Positions 48,796 through 56,385 of a stretch of DNA of 64,000 bases are shown here, piece after piece. Each line of letters begins with the position of its first letter. The stretch's first letter is position 1. Both the position numbers and the translations under genes were made by a program. This DNA is from Vogesella sp. LIG4 (GTDB lineage: Bacteria > Pseudomonadota > Gammaproteobacteria > Burkholderiales > Chromobacteriaceae), in the NCBI RefSeq assembly GCF_900090205.1, contig NZ_LT607802.1:216758-280757 (forward strand), given 5' to 3'. The notes under the pieces are model-generated. The model searched no databases. It had not been told where the DNA came from and worked only from the letters and a program-made list of their open reading frames with translations.

Positions 48796-49512
48796 ATGCC
48801 GGAACGTTTCTACATCGACCCGTACCAGACCACGCTCGCCACCACGGTAGTAAGCCATGACGAGGCCGGCATCGTGCTGGCCGATACCCTGTGCTACCCG
48901 CTGGGCGGCGGCCAGCCCGGCGACAGCGCCAGCCTGCTGCTGGCCGACGGCAGCCGCCTCGCCATCAGCGACACCCGCCGCGACAAGGCAAGCCGCGCCA
49001 TCGTGCACAGCGTCGCCGCCGATGCGCCGCGCCTGGCCACCGGCAGCGCGGTAACGCTGGAGCTGGACTGGGCGCGCCGCCACCGCCACATGCGCATCCA
49101 CACCTGTCTGCACCTGCTGTCCTGCGTGATCAAGGCCGGCGTTACCGGCGGCAACCTCAGCGCCGAATCCGGGCGCCTGGATTTCGACCTGCCGGAAGGC
49201 ATGGAGCTGGACAAGGACCACATCGAGCGCGAGCTGAACGCGTTGATTGCCGCCAACCACGCGGTAAGCGTGCAGATGACCAGCGGCGCGGCGCTGAAGG
49301 CGCAGCCGGAGCTGATCAAGACCATGTCGGTGACGCCGCCGCTGGAGCTGCCGGAAATCCGCCTGGTGGCCATCGACGGCATCGACCTGCAGCCCTGCGG
49401 CGGTACCCACGTGCGCAGCACCGGTGAAATCGGCCAGGTCGTGGTGAAAAAGATCGAGAGCAAGGGCGCGCGCAACAAGCGCGTGGTCATTGCGCTGGCC
49501 GACGCGCCCTGA
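48796..49512 (+). CDS. Alanyl-tRNA editing protein (AlaX-like)
   Basis: Free-standing editing domain that removes wrongly attached Ser or Gly from tRNA-Ala. The 238 residues contain a glycine-rich N-terminal barrel (LCYPLGGGQPGDSA), the zinc motif HTCLHLLS and the second half CGGTHV, as in the AlaRS editing domain. The ATG at 48796 follows AGAGG; the longer open frame upstream is antisense to rluA and not coding. Confidence 0.88.
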   Translation: MPERFYIDPYQTTLATTVVSHDEAGIVLADTLCYPLGGGQPGDSASLLLADGSRLAISDTRRDKASRAIVHSVAADAPRLATGSAVTLELDWARRHRHMRIHTCLHLLSCVIKAGVTGGNLSAESGRLDFDLPEGMELDKDHIERELNALIAANHAVSVQMTSGAALKAQPELIKTMSVTPPLELPEIRLVAIDGIDLQPCGGTHVRSTGEIGQVVVKKIESKGARNKRVVIALADAP

Positions 49513-49542
49513 GCCTGCGGCCAACCTTCACCGGAGCCCGCC

Positions 49543-50340
49543 ATGTCCACCCGCTACCTGATCGCCGCGCTACTGGCCGTACTGTGCACGGCGGCAGCGG
49601 CCGAAGACCCCGCCCGCGCCAGCCTGAGCGCGGATGGCGGGACGCTGCAGTACGAGGGACCGCTGGCGCTGGATACCATCCGGCAGCTGGAGCTGCTGTA
49701 CCAGCAAAGCACGGTCAAACCGCGCGAACTACAGATCAACAGCCCCGGCGGCGATGCACGGCTGGGCATGTATCTGGGCTACCTGGTACACGGATGGGGG
49801 CTGGACGTGCGCGTGCGCGAGCAATGCGCATCGTCCTGCGCCAACTACGTGTTTCCGGCCGGGCGGGAAAAGTACCTGGAAGACGGCAGTATGCTGCTGT
49901 GGCATGGCGGTGCGCTGCAGCCGGACTGGCAGGCCATCATCCGCGCCAGATGGCCGCACGAGCCGGCCCGGCAGCAGGCGGCCCGCGACGACATCAAACT
50001 GTGGCAGCAGCAGGAGCAGACGTTCTACGGCAGCATCGGCGTCAGCCAGCTGATTACCGTCTGCGGCCAACATGAGCAATGGCGCAAGGCGGTACCGCAG
50101 TCCGTGGGCTTCGATTACTCGCCGGAAGACCTGGCGCGCTTCGGCATCCGCGGGCTGCACCTGCCGCCTGGTGGCTGGCAGCCACACCAGCGCTGGAACT
50201 CGCCAGCCTTCTTCCGTGCCGCCTGGTGCGATAAGCCACCAGCACCCGTCGATGAGGTGCTCTGCGGCTGCAAGTTCGACCAGGACCCGCCGGGCGCCTC
50301 GGCACCGGCAGCGGCTACACCCAGCCCAACATCCCCATAA
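49543..50340 (+). CDS. Periplasmic ClpP/crotonase-fold protein
   Basis: A 265-residue protein with a signal peptide (cleavage near residue 20) and a ClpP-like core: LQINSPGGDARLGMYLGYLV, VREQCASSCANYVFPAGREK (the serine of ASSCANYVF is in the nucleophile position) and LLWHGGALQ. The GGD and SSCAN segments resemble SppA/ClpP-type serine peptidases, but the histidine and aspartate cannot be placed by eye, so activity is uncertain. Its last 26 bases overlap the 3' end of the convergent chrA gene. Confidence 0.65.
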   Translation: MSTRYLIAALLAVLCTAAAAEDPARASLSADGGTLQYEGPLALDTIRQLELLYQQSTVKPRELQINSPGGDARLGMYLGYLVHGWGLDVRVREQCASSCANYVFPAGREKYLEDGSMLLWHGGALQPDWQAIIRARWPHEPARQQAARDDIKLWQQQEQTFYGSIGVSQLITVCGQHEQWRKAVPQSVGFDYSPEDLARFGIRGLHLPPGGWQPHQRWNSPAFFRAAWCDKPPAPVDEVLCGCKFDQDPPGASAPAAATPSPTSP

Positions 50341-50833
50341 GCCCGCCAGCGGCCAGAGTCCACAGCGGATTGATGCGCAGCCGCCAGGCCAGCAGCGCGC
50401 TGGCGGCACACAGCCACACCCCGCCATGCACCGGCGCCAGTGCCCGCAGCATCGAGGTGCCGCCGGCCAGGAGCAGGCCGGCAGTCAGCGGCGCCAGCCC
50501 GGATTCGATGGCGCGCGCCAGGCGGCTGCCCTGTATGCGCTGCCAGCCGCGCATCACGAAGAAACTCAGCAGTGACGACGGCAGACAGATGCCGAGCAGG
50601 CTCACCGCAGCCCCTGCCACGCCGGCCACCTGCCAGCCGATCAGGCTGACGAACAGCACGTTCGGCCCCGGCGCCGCCTGGGCAATGGCAAACAGCGCGG
50701 CAAACTGCGCGCCGCTCATCCAGCCCAGCTCCCCCACCACCACGCGGTGGATTTCCGGCAGCACCGAGATCGCACCGCCCACCGCCAGTAGCGAGTACTG
50801 GGCAAACAAGGCAAACAGCGTCCACAGCATCAT
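50315..50833 (-). CDS. Chromate transporter, second half (short ChrA)
   Basis: A 172-residue membrane protein of the ChrA family (LLAVGGAISVLPEIHRVVVG, IAQAAPGPNVLFVSLIGWQV). Full-length ChrA consists of two such halves; here they are separate genes, overlapping by ATGA. Chromate export is the family role; many short pairs have untested substrates. The start at 50833 overlaps the stop of the first half. Confidence 0.88.
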   Translation of the reverse strand: MMLWTLFALFAQYSLLAVGGAISVLPEIHRVVVGELGWMSGAQFAALFAIAQAAPGPNVLFVSLIGWQVAGVAGAAVSLLGICLPSSLLSFFVMRGWQRIQGSRLARAIESGLAPLTAGLLLAGGTSMLRALAPVHGGVWLCAASALLAWRLRINPLWTLAAGGLMGMLGWV

Positions 50834-51381
50834 CGCGTGCTCCCCGGCCAGAACCAGCTGGCGGCAATGCCCAGCGTGGCCAGCAACAGCAGCACCGGCA
50901 ACAGCGGCAGCTGCCAGATGGCCACCGCGACAAAGGTGGCCAGCAGCAACAGCCACGGCAGCACGCGGCGCGGCAGGCGTGCGGCCAACTTCAGTGCCAT
51001 GCCGAAGATCAGGCCGATGGCGGTGGGCCCCAGGCCGCGCAGCAGGCCCTGTACCAGCGGCAACTGCTGGTAGCTGGCATACACGCTGGCCAGCAGTAGC
51101 ACCACGCCCAGCGGCGCCAGCAACAGGCCGCCGCAGGCAGCCAGCGCCCCGCTGGCACCATGAAAGCGCGCCCCCACCGCCACCGCCACGTTGACGATGT
51201 TCGGCCCCGGCAGCACCTGCCCCAGGCCCAGCATTTCGGCAAACTGCTGCTGGCTGAGCCAGCGCCGCCGCTCCACCAGCATGTGCTGCGCATGCGGCAG
51301 CACGCCGCCAAAACCGGACAGCCCCACCATGAAGAAACCGGCAAACAAGGCCCGCCGATCGGGCACCACTAGCGTTGTCAT
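50830..51381 (-). CDS. Chromate transporter, first half (short ChrA)
   Basis: A 183-residue membrane protein (GFFMVGLSGFGGVLPHAQHM, LGQVLPGPNIVNVAVAVGAR) homologous to the other half at 50315-50833. The pair should form a heterodimer of opposite topology. The gene is divergent from a LysR regulator with a 78-base gap that contains a perfect 9 bp dyad, so LysR control is likely. Confidence 0.88.
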   Translation of the reverse strand: MTTLVVPDRRALFAGFFMVGLSGFGGVLPHAQHMLVERRRWLSQQQFAEMLGLGQVLPGPNIVNVAVAVGARFHGASGALAACGGLLLAPLGVVLLLASVYASYQQLPLVQGLLRGLGPTAIGLIFGMALKLAARLPRRVLPWLLLLATFVAVAIWQLPLLPVLLLLATLGIAASWFWPGSTR

Positions 51382-51413
51382 GTCCGCAAGCTTAGTCTGT
51401 TACCGCCTGGCGT

Positions 51414-51443
51414 CACAAACGAGTTTTTTCGCCATCGTTTGTG
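51414..51443. promoter_or_regulatory. Dyad CACAAACGA-N12-TCGTTTGTG between chrA and LysR
   Basis: CACAAACGA (51414-51422) and TCGTTTGTG (51435-51443) are perfect inverted 9-mers separated by 12 bases, in the gap between the divergent chrA and LysR genes. It is a candidate operator for the LysR protein; a terminator role is unlikely because both genes start here. Confidence 0.6.
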
Positions 51444-51459
51444 CCATAAACTCACAAGC

Positions 51460-52341
51460 ATGAATCGTCGCCTGCCACCTCTGAACGCCCTGCGCGTGTT
51501 CGAAGCCGCCGCCAGGCTGGAAAGCTTTTCCGCCGCCGCCGAGCAGCTCAACGTCACCCACGGCGCCGTCAGCCGCCAGATCGCCCAGCTGGAAGACTGG
51601 CTGGGTGTGGCGCTGTTCCTGCGTCACGGCCGCCGCGTGCAGCTGAGCGACGCCGGCCGCCAGTATCTGCCCACCTTGCAGAACGCCTTCGACAGCATTG
51701 CCACGGCCACCGAAAAACTCACAAGCAACCGGCCGCGGCTGCTGCGCATCAACGTCACCCCCACGCTGGCCATGCACTGGCTGCTGCCGCGGCTCACCCG
51801 CTTCCAGCGCCGCCACCCCGGTGTGGAGCTGCGGCTGGCCACCTCGGACGCCGCCATCAACAACCAGCATGCCGATTTCGACATCGCCATCCGCCGCGGC
51901 AACGACCACTGGCATGGCTTCGTGTCGCACACCTTCCTCACCGAGCACGAACTGCCAGCCATCAGCCCGGCGCTGCTGGCGCGGCTGCCGCTGCGCGATG
52001 TCGCCGACCTGGCGCAGCACACCCTGCTGCATTCGGAAACGCGCCCGGTGGCCTGGGAGCGCTGGCTGGCCGCTGCCGGGCAGCCGGCGCTGCAGGCTGC
52101 CGGCCACCAGCACTTCGACCATTACTACCTGGCGCTGCAGGCCGCCATCGACGGCCTGGGCATCACGCTGGGGCCACTGCCGGTGATCGAGGAACTGCTG
52201 GCCAGCGGCAAGCTGGTCACCCCGCTGGACGGGCCGCGGGTACGGGTGCGCGGTTATTCCTGGGTGCTGCCGCTGGCGCTGGCGGAAGATGCGCTGTGCG
52301 CGGACTTCTGCGCCTGGCTGGAGGAGGAAGGCGAAAGCTGA
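51460..52341 (+). CDS. LysR family regulator (GcvA-like)
   Basis: A 293-residue LysR regulator (RRLPPLNALRVFEAAARLES, VTHGAVSRQIAQLEDWLGVA). The open frame extends seven codons upstream to a GTG; the ATG at 51460 gives the usual GcvA start. It is divergent from the split chrA pair, its probable target. Its helix-turn-helix is very like that of the regulator at 36199-37107. Confidence 0.9.
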   Translation: MNRRLPPLNALRVFEAAARLESFSAAAEQLNVTHGAVSRQIAQLEDWLGVALFLRHGRRVQLSDAGRQYLPTLQNAFDSIATATEKLTSNRPRLLRINVTPTLAMHWLLPRLTRFQRRHPGVELRLATSDAAINNQHADFDIAIRRGNDHWHGFVSHTFLTEHELPAISPALLARLPLRDVADLAQHTLLHSETRPVAWERWLAAAGQPALQAAGHQHFDHYYLALQAAIDGLGITLGPLPVIEELLASGKLVTPLDGPRVRVRGYSWVLPLALAEDALCADFCAWLEEEGES

Positions 52342-52342
52342 T

Positions 52343-52379
52343 GTAGGGCGGAAGCCCCGGCGTGCCGGGGCGTTCCGCC
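52343..52379. repeat. GTAGGGCGGA palindromic element
   Basis: GTAGGGCGGAAGCCCC at the left end and GGGGCGTTCCGCC at the right end are near-inverted copies. It is the same family as the elements at 25016-25047 and 25378-25407. It starts two bases after the LysR stop. Confidence 0.75.
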
Positions 52380-52403
52380 GCAATGCGCCACGCCGACACC
52401 GTG

Positions 52404-53627
52404 CTACGGGGAGCTTGCCAGCGGCGGGAAGTGCAGCCGGCGCATGTCCGGCAGGCCGTCGGCAAACGGCAGCGCCACTTCTCCTGCCAGCAAGGGCTGC
52501 AGCCAGGCGCGGCAGGCTGGCGTCACGTCCAGGCCGCTGGCGGCGATGAAATCGGCCGGCAGCGCGCGTTCCAGATTGGCCACCGCCGCCAGCGGCTGCG
52601 GCACGACCTGCCAGTCGCAGCCATCGGCAGTGGCAAACCGCTCGATGGCGGCCATCACGCCGCCCTGCCCGGCTAGCGCCCACTGCACCGCCTTGCGGCC
52701 AACCTCGTAGGCCAGCCGCGCGTCCACTGCCGACAACAGATGCCGGGCGGCACGCTGCAGGCAATCGGCCACCGCCACGTGCGCATGCAGCTGCAACTGC
52801 TGCTGAATGCGCTGCGCCAGCCAGTTGCCGGCGCCGCCCAGCTGCTCGTGGCCATACACCTTGTCGGCGTGCCTCTGTGCCACGAAGCGGCCATCGGCGC
52901 CGCGCAGCCCTTCGGATACCACGATGGCACAGTAGCCCTGCACCGCCACCTGCGCCTGCACCGCGGCGAACAGCCGCGCCTCGTCGTAGGCCACCTCCGG
53001 CAGCAGCAACAACGGCGGCGCCTCGTCCGGCAGCGCCGCCAGGCAGCCGGCGGCAGCTAGCCAGCCCACGTGGCGGCCCATGGTTTCCAGGATGAACACC
53101 CGCCCCTGCGCCATGCTGCGCATGTCGAACAGCACCTCGCGCAGGCTGCTGGCCAGGTATTTGGCGGCAGAGGGGAAGCCGGGGCTGAAGTCGGTGGCTT
53201 CCAGGTCGTTGTCTATGGTCTTGGGGATGCCCACCACCGTCAGCGGCAGCTGGAAGCGCTCGGCCAGCTGTTGCAGCAGTAGCGCGGTTTCCATCGAACC
53301 GTTGCCGCCGTTGAGCAGCAGCTGGCGGATATCGTGGCGCTGCAGTACCTCGGCCAGCTGTTGCCACAGCTGCGGCGCCTCGTCGTACGGAGGCAGAATG
53401 TCGCGGCTGCTGCCGAAGGCCGCGCCCGGCAGCTGGCCCAGCCGGGCGCAGTCGTCGGCGGACAGCGCATCGCAGTCCAGCAGGCGGCCGCCCAGCAGGC
53501 CGGCCAGGCCATCGGCGGCGGCGCACACCGACACGCCCAGTGCGCGGGCGCTGTCGATCACGCCCTGGGCGGAGAGGTTCAGCACGGCGGTGGGGCCGCC
53601 GGATTGCAGATACAGCAGACGGGACAT
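52404..53627 (-). CDS. pfp: 6-phosphofructokinase, PPi-type
   Basis: Phosphorylates fructose 6-phosphate, probably with pyrophosphate. The 407-residue product has GGPTAVLN (G10-G11), GGNGSMET near residue 107, GIPKTIDNDL (the K of PKTIDND is typical of PPi-using enzymes) and ETMGRHVGW. In the usual GGDGS the aspartate binds Mg and phosphate donor; here it is asparagine, which is unusual. The start at 53627 is chosen because MSRLLYLQSGGPTA matches the family; the frame extends upstream. Confidence 0.85.
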   Translation of the reverse strand: MSRLLYLQSGGPTAVLNLSAQGVIDSARALGVSVCAAADGLAGLLGGRLLDCDALSADDCARLGQLPGAAFGSSRDILPPYDEAPQLWQQLAEVLQRHDIRQLLLNGGNGSMETALLLQQLAERFQLPLTVVGIPKTIDNDLEATDFSPGFPSAAKYLASSLREVLFDMRSMAQGRVFILETMGRHVGWLAAAGCLAALPDEAPPLLLLPEVAYDEARLFAAVQAQVAVQGYCAIVVSEGLRGADGRFVAQRHADKVYGHEQLGGAGNWLAQRIQQQLQLHAHVAVADCLQRAARHLLSAVDARLAYEVGRKAVQWALAGQGGVMAAIERFATADGCDWQVVPQPLAAVANLERALPADFIAASGLDVTPACRAWLQPLLAGEVALPFADGLPDMRRLHFPPLASSP

Positions 53628-53759
53628 GATGCGGCTACACGAAGGAGATACTTCGATTGTAGCCGTGGCGGCAGCCTTCCTGTTTACCCGACCAGGCCCC
53701 TTCGCAAGGCGAAAGGGCCTGGTCTGCACACTCGGGCGGCAGCGCCGCCCGGGATGCCA

Positions 53760-54572
53760 TCAGTTGGCCGCATCCGCGCGCCACACCACCGGAAACCAGT
53801 CCTCGCGCAGGCGCTCGCCCTGCTGCTGGTTGATGCCGGGGAACGGCGGCGAAGTGCGGCCCGGGCGCTGTTCGAAACGCACGTCGTCGCCAATGAAGCG
53901 CGCCGAAAACGCGCGGCGGCGGTTGCCGCCCAGGTTGCCGGCAGCGCCGTGCACGGTGTGGAAGTCGAACACCACCGCGTCGCCCGGCTCCATCTCCGGC
54001 ATCAGGATGCGGTAGCTGCCGTCGTCCACGTCCGGCATTTCCATGAAGTCGTCTTCGCCGGCAAAGAAGTTCTCGTTGCTGGCCCAGCGCTTGGGGCGCA
54101 CCAGCTTGGGCCAGCGGTGCGAGCCCAGCACCACGCGCAGGGTGTTGTCGCTGCGCACCGGGTCCAGCGGAATCCAGTAGCTGGCGGTCTGCAGCCCGCT
54201 GACGCAGTAGTAGGGAATGTCCTGGTGCCACGGTGTCGGCTTGGCAGTGCCCGGCTCCTTCACCAGGATGTGTTCGTGGAACATCTGTACCTGCTGCGAC
54301 TGCATCAGCTGGCCGGCAACGCCGGCGGCGGGCGAATCATGGATGAAGCGGCCGAACGGCGCGATGCGCTGCCAGTTGCAGTAGTCCTCGAAGAAGCGGC
54401 CGGCTTCGCCGTTGCCGACGTTCTCGATGGCGAACGGGCCGGGTGCGGCCAACACCTGCTCGAAGCCGTCGCGCAGGGTGTCGATCCAGTCGCGGAACAC
54501 GCCGCGCAGGACGATGGCGCCATCGCGCTGGTAGTCGGCAATCTGCTGCGGGCTGGGGGTAACAGTGGACAT
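53760..54572 (-). CDS. Phytanoyl-CoA dioxygenase (PhyH) family oxygenase
   Basis: Fe(II)/2-oxoglutarate-dependent oxygenase of 270 residues. Likely metal ligands are H116 and D118 in PWHQDIPYY and the distal histidine in FDFHTVHGA (about H208); R219 or so in NRRRAFSARF would bind 2-oxoglutarate. GGAGG precedes the start. It is divergent from a LysR gene, its probable regulator. The substrate is unknown: the family includes ectoine, halogenation and secondary-metabolite enzymes. Confidence 0.86.
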   Translation of the reverse strand: MSTVTPSPQQIADYQRDGAIVLRGVFRDWIDTLRDGFEQVLAAPGPFAIENVGNGEAGRFFEDYCNWQRIAPFGRFIHDSPAAGVAGQLMQSQQVQMFHEHILVKEPGTAKPTPWHQDIPYYCVSGLQTASYWIPLDPVRSDNTLRVVLGSHRWPKLVRPKRWASNENFFAGEDDFMEMPDVDDGSYRILMPEMEPGDAVVFDFHTVHGAAGNLGGNRRRAFSARFIGDDVRFEQRPGRTSPPFPGINQQQGERLREDWFPVVWRADAAN

Positions 54573-54665
54573 GTGAACCTCCGGTGGGTGGATGGTGTGT
54601 GCAGTATCCCCGCGCCGTAGGTAATAATAAAAATATCCGTTTTCTATTCTGCAATATCGGAAAAA

Positions 54666-55565
54666 ATGATCACCTTCTCGCTGCGCCAACTGGAGTACTT
54701 CGTCGCCACCGCCGAGCACGGCGGGGTGAATGCCGCCGCCCGCGCCCGCCATGTGTCGCAGCCGTCGGTATCGCAGGCCATTGCCGAGCTGGAACGCAGC
54801 CTGGGCACGCCGCTGTTCCGCCGCCAGGCCAGCCGCCGCGTGGAGCTTACCGACGCCGGTCTGGAGGTGTTGCAGCAGGCGCGGCAGCTGCTGGCCCAGG
54901 CCGCGGCGCTGGGGCGCCAGCCGGAAGCCGCCAGCCTGCGCGGCCAGCTGTCGCTGAGCTGCTTCCAGGATCTGGCGCCCTACTATGCGCCGCGGCTGCT
55001 GGCCGGCTTTCGCCGCCAGCACCCGGAGGTGGAGCTGACGCTGCTGGAAGGCGACCTCGCCAGCGTGCAGCGTGCGCTGCGCAGCGGCAAGGCGGAGCTG
55101 GCACTGACCTATGAGCTGGCCAGCGAGCCACAGCTGCCGCGCCAGGTGCTGGACGAGCTGCCACCGTATGCGCTGCTGCCGGCCGGGCACCCGCTGGCCG
55201 CGCAGGCGGTAGTGTCGCTGCAACAGTTGGCCGCAGAGCCGTTGATTCTGGAAGACATGCCGCATAGCCGCGAGTATCTGCTGTCGCTGTTCTGGCAGCA
55301 GCAGCTGACCCCGCGCGTGGCGCAGGCGGTGCAGAGCTTCGAGATGCAGCGCGGGCTGGTGGCACACGGCTGCGGCGTGGCGCTGGCCTGCATGCGCCCG
55401 GCGGGCGACCACAGCTATGACGGCGTGGCCATCGTCTGCCGGCCGCTGGCGGAGGCGCTGCCACCGCAACGGGTGGTGCTGGTGCAGGCGGCGGATTCGC
55501 CACTGGCCAGCGCCTTTACGCAGTGGGCCACCAGCCATGCGGCCAACCTTGGGGCTGCTGCATAA
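54666..55565 (+). CDS. LysR family regulator
   Basis: A 299-residue LysR protein (FSLRQLEYFVATAEHGGVNA, VSQPSVSQAIAELERSLGTP) with an N-terminus of the OxyR/CynR-like branch rather than GcvA. The 93-base gap to the divergent PhyH gene is AT-rich (54610-54665) and probably holds its binding site. Confidence 0.9.
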   Translation: MITFSLRQLEYFVATAEHGGVNAAARARHVSQPSVSQAIAELERSLGTPLFRRQASRRVELTDAGLEVLQQARQLLAQAAALGRQPEAASLRGQLSLSCFQDLAPYYAPRLLAGFRRQHPEVELTLLEGDLASVQRALRSGKAELALTYELASEPQLPRQVLDELPPYALLPAGHPLAAQAVVSLQQLAAEPLILEDMPHSREYLLSLFWQQQLTPRVAQAVQSFEMQRGLVAHGCGVALACMRPAGDHSYDGVAIVCRPLAEALPPQRVVLVQAADSPLASAFTQWATSHAANLGAAA

Positions 55566-55655
55566 GCACTTGGCGGGCTTGGGTTTTCCGGCGGCTTACC
55601 TACACTGAAACAGTTCCCGCCTCCGGCACGAACATCAACAGACAAGGAGAATGCC

Positions 55656-56291
55656 ATGCCCACCGCCCCCAGGATCCTGGCCTTTGCCGGCAGCGCACGC
55701 AAGGACTCGTGGAACAAGAAACTGGTTGCCATTGCTGCCGAAGGCGCCCGGGTTGCCGGCGCCGAGGTCACGCTGCTCGACCTGAGAGACTTCCCCATGC
55801 CGCTGTACGACGGCGACGAGGAAAGCGCGCAGGGCATGCCCGCCCATGCCCAGGCACTGCGCGAGCTGATGCTCAGCCACCAGGGGCTGCTGATCGCCTC
55901 GCCGGAGTACAACGGCTCGATTGCGCCGCTGCTGAAGAACGTCATCGACTGGGTGTCGCGCCCGCTAGCCGGCCAGAGCGGCCCCTCGCCCTATAGCGGC
56001 AAGGTGGCCACGCTGATGAGCGCCTCGCCCGGCGGCTTCGGCGGCCTGCGCGGGCTGGTGCACGTGCGCGCCATTCTCGGCAACCTGGGCGTGATCGTGC
56101 TGCCGGAGCAGCTGGCGATAGGCAGCGCGCACGAGGCATTCGCCGCCGACGGCAGCATGAGCAGCGACAAGCAGCAGGCAGCGGTGGCGGAACTGGGCGC
56201 CGGCCAGGCGCGGCTGCTGGCCAAACTGCATGGGCTGACGCTGTCCACCGAGTGCAGCGAACGTCGCCACGACCCGTCGCGCCTGAAGTAA
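55656..56291 (+). CDS. NADPH-dependent FMN reductase family protein
   Basis: Flavodoxin-like quinone/chromate/azo reductase of 211 residues. FMN-binding segments are FAGSARKDSWNKKL and SPEYNGSIAPLLKNVIDW, with the SASPGGFGG loop. An AAGGAG-type site precedes the ATG. It could help detoxify quinones or chromate; the split chrA pair is some 4 kb away but not co-transcribed. Confidence 0.9.
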   Translation: MPTAPRILAFAGSARKDSWNKKLVAIAAEGARVAGAEVTLLDLRDFPMPLYDGDEESAQGMPAHAQALRELMLSHQGLLIASPEYNGSIAPLLKNVIDWVSRPLAGQSGPSPYSGKVATLMSASPGGFGGLRGLVHVRAILGNLGVIVLPEQLAIGSAHEAFAADGSMSSDKQQAAVAELGAGQARLLAKLHGLTLSTECSERRHDPSRLK

Positions 56292-56331
56292 GCCGCAGCA
56301 AGGTTGGCCGCAAGCCCGCGGGGGCAAACAA

Positions 56332-56359
56332 AATGGCCATGGTTCACACCATGGCCATT
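56332..56359. terminator. Bidirectional terminator between the FMN reductase gene and parE
   Basis: AATGGCCATGGT (56332-56343) and ACCATGGCCATT (56348-56359) form a perfect 12 bp stem, with TTGTTTGTTC on the plus side and TTTGTTTG on the minus side. Confidence 0.85.
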
Positions 56360-56385
56360 GTTTGTTCATGCGAAAGCCCGCCCGC

